From: an uncultured Hyphomonas sp.
GTDB taxonomy: Bacteria > Pseudomonadota > Alphaproteobacteria > Caulobacterales > Hyphomonadaceae
NCBI RefSeq assembly: GCF_963675305.1
Contig: NZ_OY776147.1
Span: 1,984,001 to 2,048,000, forward strand
Length of the DNA stretch: 64,000 bases
Direction of reading: 5' to 3'
In this document: positions 24,589 through 33,587 of the stretch, piece after piece
Layout of the letters: the number at the start of each line of letters is the position of its first letter
Position numbering within the stretch: position 1 is the first letter of the stretch
Program-made: the position numbers and the translations under genes
Notes under the pieces: model-generated
Told to the model about the DNA's origin: nothing
Seen by the model: the letters and a program-made list of their open reading frames with translations, nothing else
Databases searched by the model: none

Positions 24589-25987
24589 AGCCCGCTTTTT
24601 CCTCTTTTTCGGCATCGTCTTCGGCCTCGTCTGGGCGCTGCGCAGCAATCTGTGGCGCAAGCGCGTCCTGACGCTGGCCTCCTATGTGTTCTATGGCGCG
24701 TGGGACTGGCGCTTCCTCGGCCTGATCATGCTTGTGACGATTGTCAGCTATCTGGTCGGCAATGCGGCCACCCTGCCCGAGTCAGAAACGAAAAAGCGCA
24801 AATGGGCGCTCGGCGCCGGTATCGTGTTTTCCCTGTGCGTCCTCGGACTGTTCAAGTACTTCAACTTCTTCGCTGACAGCTTTGTCGATTTCGCAGGCCT
24901 GATGGGCTTCAATGCCGGTCATGTGACGCTGAACCTCGTCCTGCCGGTCGGGATCAGCTTCTACACGTTCCAGGCCATCTCCTACATGGTGGACGTCCAC
25001 CGCGGCGTGATCCATGCGCGGCGCAGCTTTCTGGACGTGGCGTTCTACATTGCCTTCTTCCCGCAGCTGGTGGCCGGCCCGATCGTGCGCGCCTCGGACT
25101 TCATCCCCCAGATGGACACCGCGCGGAAATGGAGCGATGTCGCCGTGCGGGCCAGCGTGGCCTTGTTCCTGGTCGGCTTCTTCAAGAAAGCCTGTGTCTC
25201 CGACAATATCGCGCCCTATGTTGACCTGATCTTTGCCGATCCGTCCGCCTACACCGCGCACAGCGTAATCGCCGGCGTGCTGCTCTATGGCATCCAGATC
25301 TATTGCGACTTCTCGGGCTATTCCGACATGGCCATCGCGACGGCGGGCCTGCTGGGCTACAAATTCCCGCCGAACTTCAACTCGCCTTACCTCTCGCGCG
25401 ACATCCAGATCTTCTGGCGCCGGTGGCATATCTCGCTGTCCAGCTGGCTGCGCGACTATCTCTACATCCCGCTGGGCGGGAACCGCAAAGGCGACATGCG
25501 CCGCGATGTGAACCTGATGACCACGATGGTTCTGGGCGGTCTGTGGCACGGCGCGTCATTCAACTTCATCATCTGGGGCTTCCTGCACGGCCTCGCCCTC
25601 ATGGTGGAGCGGACGTGGAGCGACCATGTTGCCAAGCGGTTCAACCCGATGGGCCTGATCGGCATCATCATCGGCACTGCGATGACCTATTACTGGGTGA
25701 ACCTCGCCTGGATCTTCTTCCGTGCCCCGACGCTGGAGGAATCCCTCTCCATCGCGAAGACCTATATGACGTTCAGTTCCGAAGGCACGCAAAACCTGCC
25801 GGCCGTCGTGTGGCCGTTCATCCTGGCCATGGGCGTGTTCCACATCATCAGCCACGGGATCAAGCTGGGCGAGATGCTGGCGCAGATCCCGCCGGCCCGC
25901 TTCGCGCTGGCCACGGGGGCACTCGCCGCGCTGGCGCTGTCCTTCGTCCCGCTCGGCTACCGGCCCTTCATCTACTTCCAGTTCTGA
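24575..25987 (+). CDS. MBOAT family O-acyltransferase (AlgI/PatA-like)
   Basis: A 470-residue polytopic membrane enzyme that moves acyl groups across the inner membrane for O-acetylation of a secreted polysaccharide or peptidoglycan. Family signatures: FNFFADSF, LPVGISFYTFQAISYMVDV, FFPQLVAGPIVRASDF, YSDMAIATAGLLGYKFPPNFNSPY, FWRRWHISLSSWLRDYLYIPLGGNR and the active-site His in GGLWHGASFNFIIWG. It is translationally coupled to the SGNH gene before it. A strong terminator follows at 26009. Confidence 0.95.
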   Translation: MLFVEARFFLFFGIVFGLVWALRSNLWRKRVLTLASYVFYGAWDWRFLGLIMLVTIVSYLVGNAATLPESETKKRKWALGAGIVFSLCVLGLFKYFNFFADSFVDFAGLMGFNAGHVTLNLVLPVGISFYTFQAISYMVDVHRGVIHARRSFLDVAFYIAFFPQLVAGPIVRASDFIPQMDTARKWSDVAVRASVALFLVGFFKKACVSDNIAPYVDLIFADPSAYTAHSVIAGVLLYGIQIYCDFSGYSDMAIATAGLLGYKFPPNFNSPYLSRDIQIFWRRWHISLSSWLRDYLYIPLGGNRKGDMRRDVNLMTTMVLGGLWHGASFNFIIWGFLHGLALMVERTWSDHVAKRFNPMGLIGIIIGTAMTYYWVNLAWIFFRAPTLEESLSIAKTYMTFSSEGTQNLPAVVWPFILAMGVFHIISHGIKLGEMLAQIPPARFALATGALAALALSFVPLGYRPFIYFQF

Positions 25988-26008
25988 CAAGCTGGCATGG
26001 TTTAAAAG

Positions 26009-26040
26009 AACGCCCCGGATGTTCAGTCCGGGGCGTTTTT
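26009..26040 (+). terminator. Rho-independent terminator after the MBOAT gene
   Basis: Stem ACGCCCCGGA / TCCGGGGCGT (26010-26019 and 26027-26036), seven-base loop TGTTCAG, then five T. Ends the deacetylase-SGNH-MBOAT unit. Confidence 0.9.
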
Positions 26041-26069
26041 CCGTTGCGGCGCTTCTGGCCGGGAAGGTT

Positions 26070-26582
26070 TTACCAGCGTCTGTCGTGCCCGCGATAACGG
26101 GGCCCGCCGTGGGTCTGAGGAATACCCTGGATGCCTGTCACGCGGCCATGGCGGATCGTACAGCTGATACTTGTGTCGAACTCGTGCCGGCGGCCTTCGA
26201 GCTCCACTTCGCGGAAACGGACCGTGTAGCCGTGCCGGCCGAAAGGCTGGGCCCAGGCGCGGCTGTCAAAGTCGACATCCCGGAAGCCCATCCGGCGCGC
26301 TTCGCGGCGAATGCCGGCGCGGCAGGCGCGAATAGCCTCCCGGCCCATCCGGTCGCGCGCGTTGGGCGCATATCCGCGCTTCGCGCCGCGATAGCTGTAC
26401 GCAGCCGGACGATAGTCATCCCGGCCATGCCCCACCCTGATAAACAGCGTGGAATTGTCACCAATATCCGTGACAACAGCGGCCCGGAGCTGCGGACTGT
26501 CCGCTGCGGCAGGGAGTGTGAAGAGCGCCGACGCAGCAAAGGCAACGGCGGCCGCTCCAGAAGTCATGACGTGTTTCATCAT
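26070..26582 (-). CDS. Secreted hypothetical protein, Arg-rich
   Basis: A 170-residue protein with a clear Sec signal (MMKHVMTSGAAAVAFAASAL, cleaved near AAADS). The mature part is basic and has two Cys (IRACRAGIRRE and ISCTIRHG) that could form a disulfide, and it ends in a YRGHDRRW-type tail. I chose the ATG at 26582 because it gives an ordinary signal peptide; the open frame begins 177 bases earlier. It stands alone between the terminator at 26040 and the divergent DUF1800 gene. The family is not recognised; a small envelope protein is likely. Confidence 0.6.
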   Translation of the reverse strand: MMKHVMTSGAAAVAFAASALFTLPAAADSPQLRAAVVTDIGDNSTLFIRVGHGRDDYRPAAYSYRGAKRGYAPNARDRMGREAIRACRAGIRREARRMGFRDVDFDSRAWAQPFGRHGYTVRFREVELEGRRHEFDTSISCTIRHGRVTGIQGIPQTHGGPRYRGHDRRW

Positions 26583-26843
26583 GCCCGACAGAAAACACAC
26601 CGTACCGGAACCGATACTGAAATCCGCGTTCATTTCCGGTTGCTGCTCAAATCGGGCAGTAACCGGACGTTTCGACATAAAAATGACCGGTTCTGCCATA
26701 ATTCGCCTGATGGGCGATTTTTTCAGCGGACAATTCGGGCATAACTGCAGTTTTCCCAACCATTCCTATAATTAAGGTGACGAAACTCCGTGACACAGGC
26801 ATGCGGGTGGATAAACCGACAATCCAGAACGGATGGTGGAGCC

Positions 26844-28691
26844 ATGAAAAAATCATTGGCCTTTACGGCAACGGCTGTTTCGCTCGCGGTACTGATGACT
26901 GCGTGCGGCGGTGGCGGCGGCGGAACGAGCAGCGGAGGCGACTCCGGCGGCATACCCACGCCTGTGTCTCCCCCTCCGCCACCACCTCCTCCCCCGCCTC
27001 CGCCACCACCACCGCCGCCGCCCCCTCCGCCGGCGTCTGCCGGGGATATCGCGTTTGAAACGCGGGCGAGCACGTCCCGTCTCCTGACGCAGGCGACGTT
27101 CGGCCCGACCACGGAAGATCTCGACCAACTGACCGGAACCAGCGGCGCGGCCTGGCTCGTCCAGGAATTCGCGAAACCGGCGACCCTCAACCTCGACTGG
27201 GTCGTGAACTTCATGGACCAGCCAAATTCCCGCACGGTCGAGGGCTATATCAATGACCGCGGCGGCGCAGCACCGACCTATTCCTTCTGGATCAACGCAA
27301 TCACGGCGGATGACCAGCTGCGCCAGCGCGTTGCCTTTGCCCTGTCGCAGATCATCGTCGTGTCCCACCACGAAACCGCCAGCGCGACCTATAACCGGCC
27401 ACGCGCGGTGGCTTATTACCAGGACATCCTCACCCGGAACGCTTTCGGCAACTATCGCGACATCCTGGAAGAGATTACCTATTCCCCGGCCATGGGGCTC
27501 TACCTGACCTATTACCAGAGCCAGAAGGAAGACCCTGCCACGCAGCGCATGCCCGACGAGAACTATGCCCGGGAAATCATGCAGCTGTTCACGATCGGCC
27601 TGAACGAGCTGAACCTCGACGGAACCGAGAAAACCGGCGCCGACGGACAGCCCATTCCGACCTATGACAATACCGATGTGACAGGGCTCGCCAAAGTCTT
27701 CACCGGGCTCAGCCTGAACAGCGCTGACTTTTTCGACTCCATCTGGGATGTGCCGGAAAGCCTGCAATCGACCCCGATGAAGGTGTTCCCCGAATATCAT
27801 TCGACTTCGGCGAAGACCTTCCTCGGCGTCACGATCCCGGCGGGCACGAGCGGACCGGAGAGCATCGATATCGCGCTCGACACACTCTTCGAACATCCGA
27901 ATCTCGCGCCCTTCATCAGCCGGCAGATGATCCAGCGAATGGTCACCAGCAACCCGTCACCGGATTATGTGAGGCGGGTGGCAACGGCTTTCGAGAACGG
28001 AAGCTACACCCTGCCGGACGGAAACACCGTCGGCGACGGCCGCCGCGGTTCCATGGAAGCTCTGGTTGCCGCGATCCTGATGGATGCCGAGGCACGGTCC
28101 GATGACATGCTGGCCTTCGACACATTCGGCAAGATCCGTGAGCCGGCCATCCGCTTCGTGCAATGGGCCCGTGCGTTCGACGCCTCCAGCGTCACACCGC
28201 AGAACTCGTTCGACCCTTATGACCCGACGACGCGGGCTGACCTCGGGCAGTCTCCCTATGAATCCCCGTCGGTCTTCAACTTCTACCGCCCGGGATATAT
28301 CGCACCGGGCAGCGCCACCGGAGCCGTCGGCATGACTGTGCCGGAATTGCAGATCACGAACAGTTCCACCCTGGTCGGCTACGCCAATTTCATGGCGCAC
28401 TTTGCCTTCGCCGAAGCACTGAATGGCAATGACCAGCACAATTCCAGCTTCATCCCGGACTATACCGATGAACGCGTCCTGGCGAGCGACCCAGCCGCCC
28501 TGGTCGATCATCTCAACACGCTGCTCGCTTCCGGCCAGCTGTCGGATGAAGTGCGGAACAATATCGTACAGACGGTTGGCGCCATTCCTTTGACGAATGA
28601 GAACGTCTCAAACTATGACGGACAGCTGACCCGGATCGGCACAGCCGTCCTGATGGTCATGACGTCCCCTGATTACCTTGTGCAGCGTTAG
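26844..28691 (+). CDS. DUF1800 family lipoprotein with poly-Pro linker
   Basis: A 615-residue exported protein. The signal ends MTACGGGGGG (lipobox TAC), followed by a Gly/Ser stretch and an uninterrupted run of about 22 prolines (coding bases about 26970-27033), a stiff linker that would hold the domain away from the membrane. The rest is DUF1800: AFETRAS..RLLTQATFGPT, RQRVAFALSQIIVVS, YYQDILTRNAFGNYRDILEE, MPDENYAREIMQLFTIGL and SPSVFNFYRPGY. The ATG at 26844 has GGTGGAG upstream. It is paired nine bases apart with a DUF1501 gene, as is usual for this family; the biochemical role is unknown. Confidence 0.88.
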   Translation: MKKSLAFTATAVSLAVLMTACGGGGGGTSSGGDSGGIPTPVSPPPPPPPPPPPPPPPPPPPPPASAGDIAFETRASTSRLLTQATFGPTTEDLDQLTGTSGAAWLVQEFAKPATLNLDWVVNFMDQPNSRTVEGYINDRGGAAPTYSFWINAITADDQLRQRVAFALSQIIVVSHHETASATYNRPRAVAYYQDILTRNAFGNYRDILEEITYSPAMGLYLTYYQSQKEDPATQRMPDENYAREIMQLFTIGLNELNLDGTEKTGADGQPIPTYDNTDVTGLAKVFTGLSLNSADFFDSIWDVPESLQSTPMKVFPEYHSTSAKTFLGVTIPAGTSGPESIDIALDTLFEHPNLAPFISRQMIQRMVTSNPSPDYVRRVATAFENGSYTLPDGNTVGDGRRGSMEALVAAILMDAEARSDDMLAFDTFGKIREPAIRFVQWARAFDASSVTPQNSFDPYDPTTRADLGQSPYESPSVFNFYRPGYIAPGSATGAVGMTVPELQITNSSTLVGYANFMAHFAFAEALNGNDQHNSSFIPDYTDERVLASDPAALVDHLNTLLASGQLSDEVRNNIVQTVGAIPLTNENVSNYDGQLTRIGTAVLMVMTSPDYLVQR

Positions 28692-28700
28692 GAGACGGAC

Positions 28701-30095
28701 ATGACTCTTTCCCGCAGACACCTCCTCAAAGGCATCGGCGCCGGTGCGCTGAGCGCTGCAACGCTGACCACGCTTGGTAATGCCATGTACGGTTTCCAGG
28801 CGGCCAATGCCGCCGAAGTCACCGGCTACAAGGCGCTGGTCTGTATCTTCCTGCTGGGCGGATGCGACACGCACGATGTTCTCCTGCCTTACGACCAGTC
28901 GTCCTATGACAGTTTCCGGAATATCCGCAGCTCCATGTTCGGCGGATACAATGGCAGCCGGGACCGGAGCCAGCTGCTGCAACTGTCGCCCACCAATGCG
29001 AGCGATTTCGGCGGCCGCCAGTTCGCTTTGCCGCCGGAAATGAGCGGCGTGCACGACCTGTTTCAGTCAGGCAACGCAGCCTTTGTTGCCAATACCGGCC
29101 CGCTGATCCGGCCACTGAACCGCTCGCAATGGCAGAGCGGCACCGTGCCTGTGCCCAAGCAGCTGTTCTCGCACAATGACCAGCAGTCCACCTGGGCGGC
29201 GAGCGCACCGGAAGGCGCGCAATATGGTTGGGGCGGCCGGTTTGCCGATGCGTCCGTCCTGTCAGGGGCGAACACCAACCGGGAATTCAGCACCATCACG
29301 ACGGTCGGGAACGAACTTTTCCTGACGGGACAGGAAGTTCTGCCCTACCAGATCGGCACGAATGGCGCGGACGAAATCGACATCCTCGACGATTTCAACA
29401 ATTCCGACATCACGAACCTGCTGCGCCGCCATTTCTCGGCAGCCGATTCCAATGACAGCAACCTGATTGAAAAGGATGTGGCGCGGATCGCGGACAAGTC
29501 GGTTGTCCTCAATGAGGCCTACAACCAGGCCGTGGCGAACCTCGTCCCGATCTCGACCCAGTTCCCGCAATCCTATCTTGGCTCCCAGATGAAGGCGATC
29601 GCAAACGCCATCGCCATCCGGGACAGCCTGTCGGTACGGCGGCAGGTGTTCTTCGCAGCGATTGGCGGGTTCGATACCCACTCCACCCAGGCGGCTGACC
29701 TGCCTGGCCACCTCTCGGAAGTGTCAGCGGCGATCACCGCCTTCCACGCTGCCATGCAGGAGCTGGGCGTGGGCAATGACGTAACCACATTCACCGCGTC
29801 GGATTTCGGCCGCACGCTCGCCGCCAATGGCGACGGCACTGATCATGGCTGGGGCTCGCACCACCTCGTTGTGGGCGGCGCCGTTCAGGGTCAGCGGATC
29901 TATGGCGATGTGCCCCCGGCGGAATTCGGACACGACCAGGATGCCGACAGCGGCCGTCTGATCCCGACCATCTCCGTGGAACAATATGCCGAACCGCTCG
30001 GCCGCTGGTTCGGACTGAGCGATAACGAACTCGCCGCCGCCCTGCCGAATCTCAGCAACTTCACGGGCACCAACCCGGCGCAGAACATCCTGTAG
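28701..30095 (+). CDS. DUF1501 family protein, Tat-exported
   Basis: A 464-residue sulfatase/alkaline-phosphatase-fold-like secreted protein. The N-terminus SRRHLLKGIGAGAL is a classic twin-arginine signal, cleaved near ANAAE. DUF1501 features: LVCIFLLGGCDTHDVLLPYD, a central ALPPEMSGVHDLF, FFAAIGGFDTHSTQAADLPGHLSEVS, TFTASDFGRTLAANGDGTDHGWGSHHLVVGGAV and the closing GRWFGLSD. The DTH, DFGRT and DHGWG motifs resemble the metal-binding parts of phosphatase/sulfatase proteins. It pairs with the DUF1800 lipoprotein and needs the Tat system encoded at 5551-7053. Confidence 0.9.
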   Translation: MTLSRRHLLKGIGAGALSAATLTTLGNAMYGFQAANAAEVTGYKALVCIFLLGGCDTHDVLLPYDQSSYDSFRNIRSSMFGGYNGSRDRSQLLQLSPTNASDFGGRQFALPPEMSGVHDLFQSGNAAFVANTGPLIRPLNRSQWQSGTVPVPKQLFSHNDQQSTWAASAPEGAQYGWGGRFADASVLSGANTNREFSTITTVGNELFLTGQEVLPYQIGTNGADEIDILDDFNNSDITNLLRRHFSAADSNDSNLIEKDVARIADKSVVLNEAYNQAVANLVPISTQFPQSYLGSQMKAIANAIAIRDSLSVRRQVFFAAIGGFDTHSTQAADLPGHLSEVSAAITAFHAAMQELGVGNDVTTFTASDFGRTLAANGDGTDHGWGSHHLVVGGAVQGQRIYGDVPPAEFGHDQDADSGRLIPTISVEQYAEPLGRWFGLSDNELAAALPNLSNFTGTNPAQNIL

Positions 30096-30112
30096 CGCGG
30101 CCTGCGAACAGC

Positions 30113-30829
30113 TTAACCGAGGCCCCGCATCCAGGTTTCCAGCGCGCGCGCTTCTTTCCGGCGGGCTTCGGTGACGGCTTTGGCCTCGTCGTCCTCGCCC
30201 CATTGCTCGATCTGCCAGGCCTCATCGACGCGGGACACTTCGAACGCGTCGGCGGCAGACAGCTGTCCTTCGGCCACGGCAAGCGCCAGCAGCGCAGACC
30301 CGAACAGGCCGCAGGCATACACCGTGCCGGTCAGGCGGAAATCGTCCATGTCCAGGGCCACCTGACGGGCGGCTTCCAGCGACGCATCCGGCTGGGGCGA
30401 GGCAAGCACCCCCTCCACCGGCACCAGCAAGATGTCCAGCTCCTGCCCGGCCCAGTCGCGGACCGGGCGCCAATAGGCCTCTTGCCGCTCGACCAGTTCC
30501 ACGGGCCCCTCAGCGAGGTGGCACACAAGGTCGGTTTCGCAATAGCGCGCCAGTTCGTCCGCCATTTCATCACGCGCCTCGGGCGTCCGGTCGATGGCGA
30601 CATTGGCGAGCCGCGTGAGGTGCATGCTCATGAGATCGATGATTTCATCCTGATCGTTCCACTCGGCGGCAATGGCCCGGGCGAGCCGCTGGCTGGGCAA
30701 GCAAAGTGGCGCCCGGGCGGGCGTCTTGATGCTGCGCCCGTCGAGCGTAACGGTCCAGCCGCCCGGCATCTGCTCGGCGGCGGCCTCTTTGTAAAAGCGC
30801 TTCGGCTTATCGGAAGGAGAAGTTGTCAT
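30113..30829 (-). CDS. ATP12-type chaperone, F1-ATPase assembly
   Basis: A 238-residue homologue of mitochondrial Atp12, which helps assemble the F1 alpha subunit; found mainly in alphaproteobacteria. Typical signs are RFYKEAAAEQMPGGWTVTLDGRSIKTPAR at the start and AIAAEWNDQDEIIDLMSMHLTRLANVAID, with VCHLAEGP and LTGTVYACGLFGSALLALA later. The ATG at 30829 is chosen because it aligns with the family N-terminus. It is last in the crcB-rluC-HAD-ATP12 row, a recurrent alphaproteobacterial arrangement. Confidence 0.9.
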   Translation of the reverse strand: MTTSPSDKPKRFYKEAAAEQMPGGWTVTLDGRSIKTPARAPLCLPSQRLARAIAAEWNDQDEIIDLMSMHLTRLANVAIDRTPEARDEMADELARYCETDLVCHLAEGPVELVERQEAYWRPVRDWAGQELDILLVPVEGVLASPQPDASLEAARQVALDMDDFRLTGTVYACGLFGSALLALAVAEGQLSAADAFEVSRVDEAWQIEQWGEDDEAKAVTEARRKEARALETWMRGLG

Positions 30830-30888
30830 GGCCGCGCATTTACGCTGACCGGGGCCGGTTTCCAAGGGGCAAACCTGCGTGAGCGCGG

Positions 30889-31569
30889 CTATCGGGCAGA
30901 GGCGGGCAAAAACTTCAGGACACTTTCCCTAAGCGTGCCGAAATCGTGGTGAACCTCATGTGCGCCTGCGTCTTCCAGCTCATGCGCTTCGCCAAAGCCC
31001 CAGCTGACACCGAGGGTGCGGACGCCGGCCGCGCGGCCCATGGCGATGTCGTGGATGGCATCGCCGATCATCAGGCTCGCGCCGGGCGCCACGCCGAGGG
31101 CGCCCATGGCCTGCTCCACCATGTGCGGGTGCGGCTTGCCGGGGCCGTCATCGGCGCACCAGATCGTGTCGAAGAAATGCTCCAGCTGGTGCAGCTTGAA
31201 CAGGCTGGCGATGCCGGCCCGCGTCTTGCCGGTCGCCATGCCAATCAGCCAGCCTTCGTCGCGCAGGGCTTCCAGCGTTTCGAGCGCGCCTTCATAGAGC
31301 GGCTGATGAAAATCGGGTTGCCCGCGGGCACGCACCCATGTGTTCCGGTAGTCCGTGACGAGCCGCTCGATCTCATCCGCCGAGGCGTCCGGTGCCAGCT
31401 GGGCGCAGGCTTCATGCAGACTAAGGCCGACGATCCGGCGTGTATCGTCATACTCCGGGGGCACCAAGCCGGACTGCCGGAAGGCTTCCACCATGACATT
31501 GTGGATCGTCTCACGGCTGTCGACGATCGTTCCGTCGACATCCCAAATGGCGAGGCGCAGGTCAGTCAT
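30889..31569 (-). CDS. HAD-IA family phosphatase (Gph-like)
   Basis: A 226-residue haloacid dehalogenase-type phosphatase, close to phosphoglycolate phosphatases. Motif I is WDVDGTIVDS (second Asp catalytic), motif II MATGKT, motif III Lys in GKPHPHM, and motif IV GDAIHDIAMGRAAG. A small helical cap domain lies between motifs I and II. It is placed 12 bp after rluC. Substrate is probably a small sugar phosphate or a flavin/pyridoxal phosphate; this cannot be fixed from sequence. Confidence 0.88.
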   Translation of the reverse strand: MTDLRLAIWDVDGTIVDSRETIHNVMVEAFRQSGLVPPEYDDTRRIVGLSLHEACAQLAPDASADEIERLVTDYRNTWVRARGQPDFHQPLYEGALETLEALRDEGWLIGMATGKTRAGIASLFKLHQLEHFFDTIWCADDGPGKPHPHMVEQAMGALGVAPGASLMIGDAIHDIAMGRAAGVRTLGVSWGFGEAHELEDAGAHEVHHDFGTLRESVLKFLPASAR

Positions 31570-31581
31570 TGGCTACCCGTA

Positions 31582-32628
31582 TCAGACGAAGGGGGCGAGC
31601 GGATCCTTGCCGGCTTCCTGTTCGAGGAAACCGAGGGCTTCGAAAGTCTGCGCCATATGCGGTGAAAGCGGCGCGACGATTTTCAGCGGCTTCGCATTCT
31701 GGCGCGGAATTATGAGCGCCCGCGCATGCAGGTGCAGTCCGGGCGCGAGCCCTTGCGGCACTTCCCGGCGGCACTGGTATTTAAAGTCACCGAGGATCGA
31801 TGTGTTCATTTCCAGCATGTGGAAGCGCAGCTGGTGCATGCGCCCCGTCAGCGGCTTCAGGGCGACCCACGCTGCGCGCTGGCCCGCCGTCGAGACGACG
31901 GCATAGTCGGTGATCGAGTGCCTTGCGCCTTCAACGCCCTGTGCCGACCGGAACATCCGCTCACGGTCTGAATCCCGGCGGCCGCGCGCCTTCGGATTGA
32001 CGACACGGTAGCCATCTTCCTCATGCTCGTCCGGCACGCCTTTCACCATCCAGCAGCGGATCTGCCCGAAAGGCGGATTGGGCACGCCAACCGTGACGGC
32101 CCAGTAGACCTTGTCCATATCGCGGCTGCGGAACAGTTCCGCGAGGCGCGCCGCAGCAGCCGGATGCTTCGCCGTCAGCAGGACACCGGACGTGTCCTTG
32201 TCCAGACGGTGCACCAGCACCGGCCGGTGCGTGCCGTCGCTGAGGGACGCCAGCATGCCGTCGATATGTTTGCCCTGCCCTGAGCCACCCTGTACGGCGA
32301 GGCCGGCGGGCTTGTTCAGCGCGATCATGTCGTCGTCTTCGTAAAGCGTGATCTCGCGCAGGAAGTCACGGTCTTCCTTGGACACTTTGCTCGCATTGTC
32401 CGGGGCCGGCTTGGCCGCGCCGCCGCTGAGGATCGGCAGACGCACCTGCATGCCGGAAGACAGGCGCGTGTTGGATTTCGCCCGTGCGCCGTCTACCCGG
32501 ATCTGCCCGGTGCGGATCATCTTCTCGACCTGGCCCTGTGTCAGCTGTACCCGCCGCTTGATCCAGCGGTCGAGGCGCGTGCCTTCTTCCTTCGACGTAA
32601 CAGTCTCGGTGACGATCTGACCGCTCAT
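31582..32628 (-). CDS. RluC/RluD-family 23S rRNA pseudouridine synthase
   Basis: A 348-residue enzyme that isomerises uridine in ribosomal RNA. It has an N-terminal S4-like RNA-binding domain (TRLDRWIKRRV..TQGQVEKMIRTGQIRVDG) and the catalytic domain with VHRLDKDTSGVLL (catalytic Asp), NKPAGLAVQGG and GRMHQLRFHM. The start at 32628 overlaps crcB by 4 bp; a longer frame continues into crcB and is not used. Probably RluC, judging from the S4 domain and length. Confidence 0.92.
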   Translation of the reverse strand: MSGQIVTETVTSKEEGTRLDRWIKRRVQLTQGQVEKMIRTGQIRVDGARAKSNTRLSSGMQVRLPILSGGAAKPAPDNASKVSKEDRDFLREITLYEDDDMIALNKPAGLAVQGGSGQGKHIDGMLASLSDGTHRPVLVHRLDKDTSGVLLTAKHPAAAARLAELFRSRDMDKVYWAVTVGVPNPPFGQIRCWMVKGVPDEHEEDGYRVVNPKARGRRDSDRERMFRSAQGVEGARHSITDYAVVSTAGQRAAWVALKPLTGRMHQLRFHMLEMNTSILGDFKYQCRREVPQGLAPGLHLHARALIIPRQNAKPLKIVAPLSPHMAQTFEALGFLEQEAGKDPLAPFV

Positions 32629-33008
32629 GCGAACACCTTCCGGGCGACCCAGAGACCGATAAGCAGGGCCACAAGGCCCAGGGCGACCGACAGGCCAGCA
32701 TACGCCGCAGCCCGGGTCATGTCGCCGGAGCGGACATAGTTCGCCACTTCCAGAGAAAACGCCGAAAACGTCGTGAAGCCGCCGAGCAGCCCCGTCGCAA
32801 GGAACAGGCGCAGCTCCTGCGGCCCGCCCTGCCCGCGGAAAGCCAGCCAGCTGATCAGGAAACCCATGAAGAAGCTGCCGAGAATGTTCACGGCGAAAGT
32901 GCCATAGGGCCAATGATCGGGCATGTGGCGCACCGCCAGCTGCCCGACCCCATGGCGCATGGCCGCGCCGAGCGCGCCGCCTGCTGCGACTGCAAGAAAT
33001 CCGTTCAT
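32625..33008 (-). CDS. crcB: Fluoride channel CrcB/Fluc
   Basis: A 127-residue four-helix membrane protein, the dual-topology dimeric fluoride exporter. The GALGAAMRHG, GTFAVNILGSFFMGF and GGFTTFSAFSLE signatures are all present, including the Asn and the Phe/Thr/Ser pore residues. I see no fluoride riboswitch upstream. The first gene of the crcB-rluC-HAD-ATP12 row. Confidence 0.95.
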   Translation of the reverse strand: MNGFLAVAAGGALGAAMRHGVGQLAVRHMPDHWPYGTFAVNILGSFFMGFLISWLAFRGQGGPQELRLFLATGLLGGFTTFSAFSLEVANYVRSGDMTRAAAYAGLSVALGLVALLIGLWVARKVFA

Positions 33009-33102
33009 GGCCCGCCTTCTAACCGCTTCCGCCGCCGGGCGCCAGCGGCATGCCCAGCCCTCTTGCGCTGGCGGAAAAAGCGGATCAAATACCGGAACCT
33101 TC

Positions 33103-33176
33103 GCGGGTGTAGCTCAATGGTAGAGCAGCAGCTTCCCAAGCTGACGACGAGGGTTCGATTCCCTTCACCCGCTCCA
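33103..33176 (+). tRNA. tRNA-Gly (anticodon CCC)
   Basis: 74 bases including an encoded CCA. Acceptor GCGGGTG pairs with CACCCGC, D-stem GCTC/GAGC, anticodon loop TTCCCAA (anticodon CCC), T-loop TTCGATT with stem GAGGG/CCCTT. It closely resembles the E. coli tRNA-Gly(CCC). The outermost anticodon-stem pair would be a G-A mismatch. Confidence 0.97.
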
Positions 33177-33587
33177 TCGATACGGACACGCCGTGATCGA
33201 TCTCCTTCGGACCTGTCTGGCAAGCGGCCTGTCGATCGGCGCTACTCTGCGATGAACCCGGCGATATTCCCCTGCCACTCACAGACTCGTCCAGGAACAG
33301 CAGCAACAACAGACGCAAGCTGATTGAAAACTCGCACTGATCGCGGCCCGGTAACCAAAAATTGCCGGCCACCCACCTGAGATTGCGCGCCAGACAAACC
33401 CGACTCGGCGCTATGCCGGCCTGAGCCATCCCGCACTGCACAAGAAACACTCAGCTCCGCGCATTTGCGCCCGAATGCAGGCAAGTTACCGATTTTAACA
33501 TGCGCACTTTGAGGTGCGCAGTTCCCGCTTCCCCGCCCCGCCGACATCTTGCGCGCACATTAAACAAGTCGCCGGGAGAATACTGCG
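33177..33587. other. 411-bp gap without a gene
   Basis: Lies between the tRNA and the TonB receptor gene. I see no coding frame of quality, no clear hairpin with a T-tract and no repeat. It presumably holds the receptor promoter. Minus-strand frames that read VKGIEPSSSAWEAAALPLSYT here are the antisense of the tRNA. Confidence 0.5.

Noticed and set aside
26853..27896. 347-codon minus-strand frame with a Gly/Arg-rich run
   Set aside because: It is the reverse of the poly-Pro/poly-Gly-coding part of the DUF1800 gene.
32625..33102. Fluoride riboswitch upstream of crcB
   Set aside because: I could not find the conserved pseudoknot elements in the short stretch between crcB and the tRNA.
33103..33176. 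tRNA as an attachment site for an integrated element
   Set aside because: No duplicated tRNA 3' end, integrase or AT-rich block is visible in the following sequence.
33005..33450. Minus-strand frames reading VKGIEPSSSAWEAAALPLSYT over the tRNA
   Set aside because: This well-known false protein arises from the reverse strand of tRNA-Gly and is not a gene.
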